The notes under the pieces were generated by a model. That model had not been told where the DNA came from. It worked only from the letters and a program-made list of their open reading frames with translations, and made no database searches. From a virus, in the IMG/VR virus record IMGVR_UViG_3300007631_000007, positions 1 through 25,200 of that record: 25,200 nt of DNA; one strand, given 5' to 3'. Positions 14,801 through 21,468 of the stretch are shown in pieces. The position numbers were made by a program, and so were the translations under genes. Position 1 is the stretch's first letter; each line of letters starts with the position of its first letter.

Positions 14801-17207
14801 TAATGTTTGAAGCTATTTCTCCAAGGTTAACGTCAACAATCCTTTGTGTAGTGCTAATATCGGCGCTAACAGCGTTGCTTAGTCTGCTGAAAGCATTTCT
14901 AATCGGCTGCGTACTTGGTGTTGGGATACTACTAAGCTTGTTTCCGATAACTGTTCGGACACTGCTTAGTCGGCTACGGATACCGCTCCGAAGATTACCG
15001 AATTTACTTCTTATATTGTCGAAGTACGCATCACTAACACTTTGGTCGTCACCGAGGATACTTTCGTCAAGCGACTTCTCAGGGTCGGGCAAGTCAAATT
15101 CATCAAATCGCTGCATTGCGGTCTGTGCAGCACCCGAAGAGTTAAGTAAGACTGGTTCGAGGAGTTTAAACTCATCTAAGATACGTCCTAATGCACGTTG
15201 TGTTCCTGTAAGCTGGAGACCACCCAAGACGCTGTTAAATGTTCCAAGTGCGCCAGTTGCACCCGAAACGGAGCCTCCAAAGTTGGCGAAGAACATTCCA
15301 ATCGAGATACCTTTTGCTAACACACCGTCAAATACTCTCGATAGGAACAGGAAGGCAAATGCTGCTGAACGAACATCATCAGGTATGAAAGATATTACAT
15401 CTGCTACCAACTCAAACGCGACTAACACACCAGAAAGTGCAGTTATGGCTCCTTCTAAGAGAGGTATACCTACCTCAGTAAATGTCTTAAAGAAGCTAAC
15501 TATTCTCTTTCCAAATTCACCAAGCGACTGAGTAAATGAAACACCTTCTTGTTGGAAGAATTGAAGAGCGTTTGGGAGGCCTTCAGCGAAGTATACTAAC
15601 AAATCAACAATAAGTGGTAAGAAGGCCTCTACAGTTTCTTCCATTTCTGTTAAAATAGATACAGCATTGTCTCCAAACGCATTAGATACTTCTTGACCTG
15701 CTGCTATGAGGTCGTCTTGCAAATTATCAGCAAGCTGTGCAAGAAGGTTGACTGCTGTTGCAAGTGATGTAAGTGTCCCTTCAAATATAGCTACAGACTG
15801 GCTATCAATTAACGGCTCAAGTGCCCGTATAAACATATCTCGGACATTTCCTGCAATCTCTTGGAGAGCCTCAAGTCGTCCTTCAATATCTGATGACGAT
15901 GCTGCAACACGGTCTGCTTTAGCGATAAGGCCACCAGCAAAGATGCCTGCAAGCGCACCGCCAGCAATGACGGCTGCGCTCGCAAGACCAAGCAGAGAGG
16001 TTGCAAGGGCACCAGTCGTAATCACAAGCTGTGGAATTTGCACAGCAGCACGCCGAAGTGCGAAGTTGAACGGACCAATGTTAAGACTTGTGGAAGAGAA
16101 CGCTCCCCCGAGACCAGCGATAGAGAGCGCAGCTTGTTGTGCGTCGTCTCCGACTTCTTCCAGTTCATCGGCTACACGGTCGAGTGACTCAGCGTGAATT
16201 TGTGAAATAGCTGCATCAGCAAGCTGTGCAGAAGAAAGGTCTTCTATCTGTTCTTCTGTAAAGCTTACTGTTTGAGCTAATGTTAGGTTACTGTTCCGTA
16301 GGCTATCAACAAACTCTTCGCTTGTAGCAGCACTGTTCGCCATACGGAACATTGCGCCTACTTCTTCGTTGATTTTATCCTTCGTTCTTTTCGCTGTTGC
16401 TGAAAGCTTTGTGTTAGCTACAGACGCAGCGTTCTTCGCTTCAGCTAATGTCTCAGCAGACGCAAATGCTTCTTTAAATGTTGTTGCTTCTTGCTCAAGC
16501 TCTTGTGTTGTCTTTGTCGTAGCTGCTGAAAGCTTTGTTTGAGAAACAGCAAGATTATCTACTTCTTCTGAACCGGCTGCCATAAGAATCTCATTAGCAG
16601 CCATTTCTGCGTTCATTCCAGATATATCTTTTTCAACTTTTGATATGGCTCCAGAGAGTGCAAGCTCACTGTTTCGTAGCTTATCTACAAGCTCGGCACC
16701 TGTGCCTGAAGACTTAGCCATTGCGACCATCGCACGCATTTCTTCATTGAGTGAACGCTTGGTAGCTTCTGCTGTTTCATCAAGAACTTTATTAGCTTGT
16801 GAAGCAGCTTTCTTCGCTTCTTCAAGAGACTCAGCAGAGGCAAATGCTTCCTTAAATGAGTTTGACTCTTCATCAATAGCTTGTGCAGTGTTTTTCGCTG
16901 ACGTAGCAGCCATCGTGTTTGAGTCACGAACATTTTGTGCTGCTTCAGAAGCAGCATCCATACCGATGGCAGCTTGGCGCGCACTTAGGTCAACACCATC
17001 AAACTCCTCTTGTGTAGTAGCAAGTGTTGCCGATGTTTGAGCCATCGCGTTTCTGGTACTGTCTGCGGCATTAGAAACGCTATCCATCGTTTCAGATGTG
17101 ACTCCTGCGTCTTCAGCAACATCTTCCAGAGCTTCCGCTACTGCGACAAGCTCCGAAGCGATTGTTTGCTGTGCGTCAAGTACCGCAGTAAGTACCTTCT
17201 CTACCAT
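11805..17207 (-). CDS. Tape measure protein with embedded J-domain
   Basis: A 1800-residue protein, the longest here. Residues 1-360 are almost entirely Ala/Glu-rich helix with a 126-residue repeat (from 71 and 197, partial from about 323). Hydrophobic membrane-like stretches lie at about 390-430, 1420-1500 and 1570-1630, as usual in tape measure proteins. Residues 893-944 form a J-domain: an amphipathic helix DQINQAYRDIVTEV, the HPD motif at 921-923, the QGGS loop and helix AEAFKEVKEAQEELLEG. Residues 1106-1297 contain two copies of a PALASGSDE(I/V)AGALP unit. The C-terminus is acidic then Asn-rich (ETNNYENNEYNFGDFNMNPE). The protein sets tail length and is ejected with the DNA. The gene follows the chaperone pair by 17 bases, the standard arrangement. 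No clear Shine-Dalgarno precedes the ATG. Confidence 0.95.
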   Translation of the reverse strand: MVEKVLTAVLDAQQTIASELVAVAEALEDVAEDAGVTSETMDSVSNAADSTRNAMAQTSATLATTQEEFDGVDLSARQAAIGMDAASEAAQNVRDSNTMAATSAKNTAQAIDEESNSFKEAFASAESLEEAKKAASQANKVLDETAEATKRSLNEEMRAMVAMAKSSGTGAELVDKLRNSELALSGAISKVEKDISGMNAEMAANEILMAAGSEEVDNLAVSQTKLSAATTKTTQELEQEATTFKEAFASAETLAEAKNAASVANTKLSATAKRTKDKINEEVGAMFRMANSAATSEEFVDSLRNSNLTLAQTVSFTEEQIEDLSSAQLADAAISQIHAESLDRVADELEEVGDDAQQAALSIAGLGGAFSSTSLNIGPFNFALRRAAVQIPQLVITTGALATSLLGLASAAVIAGGALAGIFAGGLIAKADRVAASSSDIEGRLEALQEIAGNVRDMFIRALEPLIDSQSVAIFEGTLTSLATAVNLLAQLADNLQDDLIAAGQEVSNAFGDNAVSILTEMEETVEAFLPLIVDLLVYFAEGLPNALQFFQQEGVSFTQSLGEFGKRIVSFFKTFTEVGIPLLEGAITALSGVLVAFELVADVISFIPDDVRSAAFAFLFLSRVFDGVLAKGISIGMFFANFGGSVSGATGALGTFNSVLGGLQLTGTQRALGRILDEFKLLEPVLLNSSGAAQTAMQRFDEFDLPDPEKSLDESILGDDQSVSDAYFDNIRSKFGNLRSGIRSRLSSVRTVIGNKLSSIPTPSTQPIRNAFSRLSNAVSADISTTQRIVDVNLGEIASNIRNKASVITGPIGSAFDSVRQRVADRTDSILSLITSFVGDLRQKVANTNIGGAVSEGIGGVTEAVSQKFADLNRVETVQQTTIPAPEVRMGALEKLNIDDADATKDQINQAYRDIVTEVHPDQGGSAEAFKEVKEAQEELLEGDFSSRTEKEVNVTTRTQQARERLNEIGETAVNTKNRITSAFSDRLSTVSEAFGSVTGKARQFASRGLSAVSTGLQSLAARGIGVVSVVTGVGEAFVSAVPGLGSFDRAIGNIKSGLQIISPELASLVDGALDKIPTSFNQATDAVQGFGTRISGALPGATAFENMMPALASGSDEIAGALPPASEAAEDAASNLPVLSSAIDDTTDSDLGFFTRLKNRLFSLAPSASGAREALSRLRSRFGDAASRARGFLGGLTDLIPSVNEVSDKLPALASGSDEVAGALPAASESIKETADNLPVLAENADGASRSLPVLADAASENESVFSRFKRTLTGFIPSVEDIKSALGTVVSPLRSAGGAVRSSADNFASAIADIENYDDAMQLVGDVSNRVKGRITSLASGTFDRLSSSFSGATNAVRDYAGGLIPANLGTKSLLTSMKKLALAPFKAIAGLATLTATLFSQGSAALFSALMNSSLATSLASVSAMGIPVISQMAAVALTFLGVSASAGVATGAVAALSFALDAIGIGLIIKAFVALIAVSAILAGALSNIGGVSNAVGGTIDFLKGVLESIFNFLLAIGVPTWNLFVDILEAILAPVFAVKDAFDRLAQGLGFANEEGSAMGGVFDIIGKAFSALGDAIGFVIGLFQGPFNVIADIIYAAVFIPLNALVSIILFVVDAIDALIDAFMSLSIVQSTLSKIGQGVELIKDAFDGLKEIIAGSVAFVERMIEGMANTVIDALNSIIDNANKALPDRFEIDNVDEFEMGGSGGASGRLASADASAEEARENAASMTEEDNQEAQDDQAPAPNHETNNYENNEYNFGDFNMNPEEKARVKGLVQDAINEANREKRFRDGGN
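13470..13880 (-). repeat. Duplicated segment in the tape measure protein
   Basis: Residues 1110-1144 and 1212-1246 share (M/L)PALASGSDE(I/V)AGALP-ASE followed by a helix and NLPVL, at an offset of 102 residues. Downstream FFTRLKNRLFSLAPS (1155-1169) is mirrored by FSRFKRTLTGFIPS (1268-1281), suggesting a duplication of about 100-110 residues. Confidence 0.75.
14376..14531 (-). other. J-domain (DnaJ-like) inside the tape measure protein
   Basis: Residues 893-944 of the tape measure protein. Helix I is short (ALEKLNI), then DATKDQINQAYRDIVTEV as helix II, the invariant HPD at 921-923 (CACCCCGAC, plus-strand 14439-14447), QGGS, and AEAFKEVKEAQEELLE as helix III. The spacing and the residues A-Y-R in helix II and F-K/A in helix III match DnaJ family J-domains, whose HPD stimulates Hsp70 (DnaK) ATPase. 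There is no Gly/Phe or zinc region. Only the J-domain is present. Confidence 0.88.
16242..16997 (-). repeat. 126-residue tandem repeat in the tape measure N-terminus
   Basis: Copies run from about residues 71-196 and 197-322, with a degraded third start near 323. Best-matching parts are SFKEAFASAESLEEAKKAAS (117-136) versus TFKEAFASAETLAEAKNAAS (243-262) and V-D-LRNS-L-L (174-184 versus 300-310). The exact offset of 126 residues (378 bases) points to tandem duplication. Confidence 0.88.
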
Positions 17208-17224
17208 ATATTAGTAGTCCAACA

Positions 17225-17931
17225 TTATAGTTGGTTCTTCATCTGCTGTTTGTTGCGTTCGGCCTCAGCTTTCTCTTGTTTCATACGCTCCCGTTCATTT
17301 TCAGCGTGGAACAGGAATTTTAGTTGCCCATCTGTTAGCTCGTCTGCGAACAGTTCCCGCTTTCTTGTCGGGTGCGGGCAATCGTTATCTGGTGGACCGG
17401 GAGTATCATAGCAGTTACATTGATACTCTTCTGTTGAAAACCCGTGCCCCTTCTCTATCGCAGAGAGAAGTTGCTGTCCTAATCCTGTACGTGAAAAGCT
17501 TGGACATCACCTGCTTCTTCAAGCGAGTATGTCATAATCTCGCTGCCAAGCTCGAACAGCATCTCGAAACCGAACTCGTCAATAATCTTTTGCATCTGGA
17601 CACCCGAGAACTCCTCGTGAGCCAGAGACTCTTGACAGAGGTACTCGAACGCATCAACCATTTCAGGATTCACGTTTGCGCCGCCGCCTTCCGCTTCTCG
17701 TGCCATTTCCTCGGCTTCCTCAGCCGATACATCCTCTTCATTATCCACGGCCTCGAAAAGCTCATCAGGCATCGAGTTAATCGCAAATGCGAGGTCTTGC
17801 TTCTCTACAGTGTGCATTTCGAACGCCGGAAGCTGTCGTCCATCCGCGCGTTCAAATGTCACGTTTTTTGATGCGCCGCTGCCCTTAATCGTCCGCTGAT
17901 ACCATTCTTGTGCGTCAATTTCTTCAGCCAT
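17225..17931 (-). CDS. Tail assembly chaperone, -1 frameshift fusion (G-T type)
   Basis: After the 150-codon chaperone frame, the -1 frame stays open to 17225 and encodes a protein-like extension with no suitable start codon near its beginning. Slippage at GCT-TTT-CAC (F146) would join it, giving about 235 residues. The extension begins SRTGLGQQLLSAIEKGHGFS, carries a Cys/His cluster (QCNCYD ... DCPHP), then FADELTDGQLKFLFHAENER and a basic, helical end (KQEKAEAERNKQQMKNQL). Tail phages commonly make such a minor long form by -1 frameshift between the tube and tape measure genes, where it binds the tape measure protein during assembly. The frame, gene order and absence of a start support this. 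Confidence 0.75.
17479..17931 (-). CDS. Tail assembly chaperone (short form, gpG-like)
   Basis: A 150-residue acidic protein (MAEEIDAQEWYQRTIKGSG...) between the tube and tape measure genes, the usual place for the tail chaperone. It has an N-terminal beta part (KNVTFERADGRQLPAFEMHT), then mainly helix with DLAFAINSMPDELFEAVDNE and EFGFEMLFELGSEIMTYSLE. It ends at a TAG after HVQD, four codons beyond the candidate slippery TTTT. It lacks a strong Shine-Dalgarno, unlike the sheath and tube genes, consistent with lower expression. A GC-rich structured element lies upstream at 17981-18042. Confidence 0.8.
   Translation of the reverse strand: MAEEIDAQEWYQRTIKGSGASKNVTFERADGRQLPAFEMHTVEKQDLAFAINSMPDELFEAVDNEEDVSAEEAEEMAREAEGGGANVNPEMVDAFEYLCQESLAHEEFSGVQMQKIIDEFGFEMLFELGSEIMTYSLEEAGDVQAFHVQD
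17491..17499 (-). promoter_or_regulatory. Candidate -1 ribosomal frameshift site
   Basis: The minus strand reads GCT-TTT-CAC in the chaperone frame. In the -1 frame the Phe tRNA can re-pair with TTT, so a P-site slip is possible, after which reading continues TCA-CGT-ACA into the open extension frame. It is not a canonical X-XXY-YYZ heptamer, so another nearby slip point cannot be excluded. Confidence 0.5.
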
Positions 17932-17980
17932 TGTTGTATTCCGTTGGGTTGTGTGTTGCTATCTTGTTCTTTGCGGTGAA

Positions 17981-18042
17981 CACAGACCGCGCGCGTCTTA
18001 TACAGACGAAGTACGCCTCGCTGCCACGAGAGGCGCGCTGTG
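17981..18042 (-). promoter_or_regulatory. GC-rich structured RNA element between tube and chaperone genes
   Basis: In the 120-base gap after the tube stop, CACAG(AC)CGCG (17981-17991) can pair with CGCGCTGTG (18034-18042) to form a 9-bp outer stem with a 2-base bulge. Inside are a 5-bp hairpin (CGTCT/AGACG, 17994-18008) and a second stem (CGCCTC 18014-18019 with GAGGCG 18030-18035, which partly competes with the outer stem). It may act as an attenuator, processing site or mRNA stabiliser that lowers chaperone and tape measure expression relative to tube. The rest of the gap has only a weak GTATAAG TATA-like stretch inside the first hairpin. Confidence 0.5.
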
Positions 18043-18051
18043 TTTACTTGT

Positions 18052-18477
18052 TTACGAAATCAGCATCTCTTCTGCAACGAAGTCATAGCTCTCGCTCGTT
18101 CGGTCGTCCGAAGGAATGTCCTTCGAACGTGACTCGCAGATAACACCAGTGAACGTTACTGTTCGCTCGTGTTCGTTAACTGTAATTTCAATGTCCTTCG
18201 GAGCCTTCGGAAGCCCTTCATCCGTTCGGAGGGCTTCTTGGAGCGCAACGTTGGAACCAGTATGCTCGAACGAGCCGGAATACGTCATTCCAGTCGTTAC
18301 AATTGACATACCCATTCCAGTCCCGAACTGTGTCTCGGACGTTTCTGCGTCAACGGAGTAGCTGATATTCGTAAGCGGTACATCGTCCTGACCAGCAATT
18401 GTGATTACTGCGTCGTGGCCGATTTCCTTCTGTGGGTCGTCACGAAGGTTTCCGTCTACCGTTGGTGTCTTAGCCAT
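18052..18477 (-). CDS. Tail tube protein
   Basis: A 141-residue protein directly after the sheath gene, with the size and beta-rich pattern of contractile-tail tube proteins (XkdM/P2 FII type). It begins TVDGNLRDDPQKEIGHDAVI, has LTNISYSVDAETSETQFGTG in the middle and SGSFEHTGSNVALQEAL, then paired strands DIEITVNEHERTVTFTGVIC and SESYDFVAEEMLIS. It polymerises into hexameric rings around the tape measure protein, inside the sheath. A strong Shine-Dalgarno GAGGTGAT precedes the ATG, consistent with a highly expressed structural protein. Confidence 0.85.
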   Translation of the reverse strand: MAKTPTVDGNLRDDPQKEIGHDAVITIAGQDDVPLTNISYSVDAETSETQFGTGMGMSIVTTGMTYSGSFEHTGSNVALQEALRTDEGLPKAPKDIEITVNEHERTVTFTGVICESRSKDIPSDDRTSESYDFVAEEMLIS

Positions 18478-18489
18478 AATGTATCACCT

Positions 18490-19824
18490 CTATGTGTTAA
18501 TCGTGACAGTTTGGTCAATCCGCTTCACGATTCCGAGCGGTGTAACTCCAACGTCGATGTTCACTTGGTCAGTGTTTGCCGGGTCCTCGTAAACATTGAC
18601 GGTGAGGTTCTGTTCTCCATCCTCGTTCGGCTTGAGAAGCCGGTCACTGACCAGCCCACGAAGCTGAACGAAGAGTGTCGTTTGTGCCTGATTCCGTGTC
18701 CGCTCGTCGTTGATACGGCCAATGATGGCCTCACCAACGAGCTTGGAGAGCAGTACAACACGGTCTACAATCCGACGCCGCCAGAAGTCCCGCTCCCAGT
18801 CCGATTCCTCGGACGTGGAGAGGTTGTCCTTGATTCGCACCGTGCCAGCCTGCCGAATAGGAATCACGTATGCGTCACGGAACTTCTGTGCGTCAGACCG
18901 AGACACGTCGTATGCAACGTCTGTGTAGCCCGATACTGCGTCGTTGTACACAGGCTCGTTGATTGCGTGTCCAGCGAACACACCAGCGACACCGGGGATG
19001 ATTGTGCGGTTGTAATTTTCTCCGTTTCGAGACGGAGCAATCACGAACAGCGCATCATCAGCGAGTGCGTCACTGTAGTCTCCAGCGTCGTAGCCGGGTG
19101 CGAGTGGGTCGTTAGTCGGAACAGTGTCGTCAACGTTCGGTTGTGCGCCGACAAGACCTTTCGCCATCTTGTACTCACCACGTAGTGTGGTGATGTGTCC
19201 GCTCAGTGTAGCTGCAACTGACTCTGCATCAGTGAGCGGTGCAAGAACACCAGTGTCACCCTCTGCGAGAGCATCGTTAGCAGCAGCGATAAGCGTGTTA
19301 TCCCACTCCTGATAGCTGTAGGAAACCGAAACGTCAGTCACATCATCGTTCCCGACAATAAATTCACCCTCGTAAGGGTTGATGTACGCTACACCACCAT
19401 CTGATGGCTTATCAGGAGCGTCACCAGCATACCAGAACTCTACCTCTGCATCAGTACCATCAATGGTAACTGTCACCTCTTCCTCGTTGTGGAGAATTGG
19501 TGTGTTTGATAGTGTTCCGCTTGCGTTCGTATAGTCTTCTGTAGCCTGTACCTTCGGGACGGGAACACCGTAGAGGTAATTGATGTTAGCACCGTTAGCC
19601 AGTGCTTCCTTCATCGCGTCTGCCAACTCAGAGCCAGCACCGAACTTCTTATCTGCTTCGGTAGTGGCACCAACTTGAGTTGGATTACCTTCTACGGCGG
19701 TTCCGTTAGATGTGTCAGCGTTGCCGTAGAGAATCAGTGTCTCTTCAGCGCCAACCTGAACACCGGAAATTCCGCCCCCTTGCGTCTGAATCCGTACTCC
19801 GGGGAATCCTCCAAATGTTGTCAT
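18490..19824 (-). CDS. Tail sheath protein
   Basis: A 444-residue sheath subunit. The N-terminus (FGGFPGVRIQTQGGGISGVQ, EETLILYGNA) and especially the C-terminal domain (DRVVLLSKLVGEAIIGRIND, RNQAQTTLFVQLRGLVSDRL, LTVNVYEDPANTDQVNIDVG, TPLGIVKRIDQTVTINT) match the pattern of contractile sheath proteins, in which the C-terminal strands join neighbouring subunits. Its presence defines the virus as contractile-tailed. The Shine-Dalgarno AAGGTGAT lies 6 bases from the ATG. The 62-base gap upstream contains a 15-bp element also found, inverted, at 21426-21440. Confidence 0.95.
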   Translation of the reverse strand: MTTFGGFPGVRIQTQGGGISGVQVGAEETLILYGNADTSNGTAVEGNPTQVGATTEADKKFGAGSELADAMKEALANGANINYLYGVPVPKVQATEDYTNASGTLSNTPILHNEEEVTVTIDGTDAEVEFWYAGDAPDKPSDGGVAYINPYEGEFIVGNDDVTDVSVSYSYQEWDNTLIAAANDALAEGDTGVLAPLTDAESVAATLSGHITTLRGEYKMAKGLVGAQPNVDDTVPTNDPLAPGYDAGDYSDALADDALFVIAPSRNGENYNRTIIPGVAGVFAGHAINEPVYNDAVSGYTDVAYDVSRSDAQKFRDAYVIPIRQAGTVRIKDNLSTSEESDWERDFWRRRIVDRVVLLSKLVGEAIIGRINDERTRNQAQTTLFVQLRGLVSDRLLKPNEDGEQNLTVNVYEDPANTDQVNIDVGVTPLGIVKRIDQTVTINT

Positions 19825-19851
19825 AGTTTAATCACCTTGTATTGTTTGCAT

Positions 19852-19866
19852 TGTCATCGTCCGACG
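19852..19866. repeat. 15-bp element upstream of the sheath gene (inverted copy at 21426-21440)
   Basis: The plus strand reads TGTCATCGTCCGACG. Its exact reverse complement is at 21426-21440. The core CGTCCGACG is a near-perfect palindrome. It lies 28-42 bases ahead of the sheath ATG, where an operator or activator site would be expected. Confidence 0.45.
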
Positions 19867-19886
19867 TGTCTCCATCAACCAACATA

Positions 19887-20453
19887 TTAATTCACGAACT
19901 CCTCTGGAAGATTGAAGTCTGTCACGTAGTCTTCAGTTGTGTTTATCTCCATAACTGACCACACGACAGTATCAATCCGCCACCGTCGAAGAGATGGTGT
20001 TGTCTCAAGCTCGTGTGCTGGTTCGCTGTCTTCGACATTGAACCGCCACGTAAGTGCCAACTCTCCGCCATCCTCTGCTGGAAGCGGAAGGTTTGGTCCG
20101 TGGCTATCGTGTCGATAAAGCGCACGGTATAGCTCGTTTCCGAGAGTGCGTGCGTCATAGCTACTGCCCTCAGCAGTATACAGGTCAAACTGTATACGCA
20201 GTCGGTACTCTGACTGGAATCGACGGCCAATGCGGTTGCCGTCTTCGTCTGTGACAAAACTCACACGGTCTGTGTTAAAGTCCTGAATGTCAATTTTGTC
20301 AACAGGCTGCACTTCCAGCAGAGGTAGCTTGACATTACCATTAGCGCCAGTTCGTGACGCCTCATATGGGAGGTACGACATTTCTGATGGCATTGTGTCT
20401 GTCTCTTTGACAGAGCGAATCATCCCATCAATTATTTGTTGTGGTCGAACCAT
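19887..20453 (-). CDS. Tail terminator / tail completion protein
   Basis: A 188-residue protein between the gp10-like protein and the sheath, the usual place for the terminator that caps the tail shaft. The middle is typical: LPLLEVQPVDKIDIQDFN, then FQSEYRLRIQFDLYTAEGSS, a helix YDARTLGNELYRALYRHDSH and LRRWRIDTVVWSVMEI. This alternation of long strands with one central helix is the outline of the gpU/Tn terminator fold. The ATG overlaps the upstream stop by one base (TAATG). The call rests on fold pattern and gene order. Confidence 0.7.
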   Translation of the reverse strand: MVRPQQIIDGMIRSVKETDTMPSEMSYLPYEASRTGANGNVKLPLLEVQPVDKIDIQDFNTDRVSFVTDEDGNRIGRRFQSEYRLRIQFDLYTAEGSSYDARTLGNELYRALYRHDSHGPNLPLPAEDGGELALTWRFNVEDSEPAHELETTPSLRRWRIDTVVWSVMEINTTEDYVTDFNLPEEFVN

Positions 20454-20944
20454 TAGCTGAACACCTCTTCGAACATCTCTTCGACCTCATTAACTACGTT
20501 CCGTGGTAGTAGTTCCTCTTCCTCAATCTGGTCAACTGCATTTCGGAAGAACGGTCGTGGGCGCATCCCTTCTGCTGATGCAACCACAACTTGTTCTCCA
20601 CCTTGTGTCTCAAAGGCCAGTGCTTGCGCGCTGTTGGGAGTAATCGGGTCTCCGCCACCCAACTTCCCTGTGCCGTACTCGATGTACACAGCGTGGTCTG
20701 CGGTCGGTCCAACAGTGTAGGTCGCTGTGTCCACCTGCGTAAACTCGATTGAGTTAACAAGCTCTCCTGTGTCAACAGCATCGAGCCGGTACACGTTCTT
20801 TTTCATCTCTTTGTTGAGAATCCGAGCAGTTGATTCGACACCATCATCCATCGCTGGCTCGATGCGAGATGCAGCTTCGCGTGCCTGAGCAGCAAACTCG
20901 TTCATCTCGTCCGCAAGTTCATCGAAGCCAGATATGTCAGTCAT
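20453..20944 (-). CDS. HK97 gp10-like head-tail joining protein
   Basis: A 163-residue protein with the clear signature of the HK97 gp10 family: a helical N-terminus, then VDTGELVNSIEF (57-68), YTVGPTADHAVYIEYGTG (76-93) and RPRPFFRNAV near 127-136. The family works at the neck, joining connector and tail. The gene overlaps the adaptor gene upstream by ATGA and the terminator gene downstream by one base, forming a tightly coupled three-gene set. Confidence 0.92.
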   Translation of the reverse strand: MTDISGFDELADEMNEFAAQAREAASRIEPAMDDGVESTARILNKEMKKNVYRLDAVDTGELVNSIEFTQVDTATYTVGPTADHAVYIEYGTGKLGGGDPITPNSAQALAFETQGGEQVVVASAEGMRPRPFFRNAVDQIEEEELLPRNVVNEVEEMFEEVFS

Positions 20945-21402
20945 ACGTCGTAAGTGTCGTCTACGTCGAGGTCGTAGTCTGTGTCGTCAAAGTACCTATC
21001 CCAGTCGTGCCAATTCTCCGATGCTGTCGTGTTCCGCACGTACACACCTGTCGATTGGCTGTTGATAGCTTTCTTGAGTCTCTCTACAATATCCTCGTAC
21101 CGAGCTTTGAACGAATCTCGGGAGTATTGAGACTTTGTACTACCGCCGTCTTCGAGGTCTTGTAGCGCAACATCATCGTTGTCTTCTGCTCCTTTTGCAA
21201 GCTCACTCGTAGCCAACTGCTTGATAGCAGCGATATGATACGGTGTCACATCTCTGTCTTTGATTTCAGTCGCATCATTAATATCAAGCTCTAACATTGC
21301 TTCCGCAAATTCAATAGCGTCCCGCTTTTCAGACTCATTGTAGTCGTCGGGGACTTGAACCGGAATCTCAGTTAGCTCGATATATTTTGGCTGGTAAGTC
21401 AT
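20941..21402 (-). CDS. Head completion / connector adaptor protein
   Basis: A 153-residue protein directly after the major capsid gene. It is mainly helical (SEKRDAIEFAEAMLELDIND, PYHIAAIKQLATSELAKGAE, DSFKARYEDIVERLKKAINS) with a short acidic tail rich in Asp/Tyr. This resembles gp6-like adaptor proteins (Phage_connect/YqbG type) that bind the portal. The 66-base gap before it has no Shine-Dalgarno but contains the 15-bp element 21426-21440. Its position, size and helical make-up support the call; the sequence motifs alone are not decisive. Confidence 0.65.
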   Translation of the reverse strand: MTYQPKYIELTEIPVQVPDDYNESEKRDAIEFAEAMLELDINDATEIKDRDVTPYHIAAIKQLATSELAKGAEDNDDVALQDLEDGGSTKSQYSRDSFKARYEDIVERLKKAINSQSTGVYVRNTTASENWHDWDRYFDDTDYDLDVDDTYDV

Positions 21403-21425
21403 TGTATGCTGTGTCGATTAGGGAG

Positions 21426-21440
21426 CGTCGGACGATGACA
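21426..21440. repeat. 15-bp element upstream of the adaptor gene (inverted copy at 19852-19866)
   Basis: The plus strand reads CGTCGGACGATGACA, the exact reverse complement of the element before the sheath gene. It lies 24-38 bases ahead of the ATG at 21402, in the gap that follows the capsid gene. Its core CGTCGGACG is nearly palindromic. Confidence 0.45.
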
Positions 21441-21468
21441 TTTCTATGCAGTGAAATTTGTGAACACG

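Noticed and set aside
17994-18008. GTATAAG as a TATA box for the chaperone gene
   Set aside because: There is no BRE-like CCGAAA upstream, and the bases form part of a hairpin. A promoter cannot be excluded but is not supported.
12406-19185. Long plus-strand open frames, for example 12406-13122, 14794-15531 and 18415-19185
   Set aside because: They lie wholly opposite convincing tape measure and sheath genes, are rich in Ser/Arg/Cys unlike the acidic proteins here, and show no family motif. They are shadows of the minus-strand codon pattern.
21440-21456. ATTTC/GAAAT hairpin after the capsid gene as a terminator
   Set aside because: The stem is 5 bp, A/T-rich and weak, and downstream genes clearly belong to the same operon.
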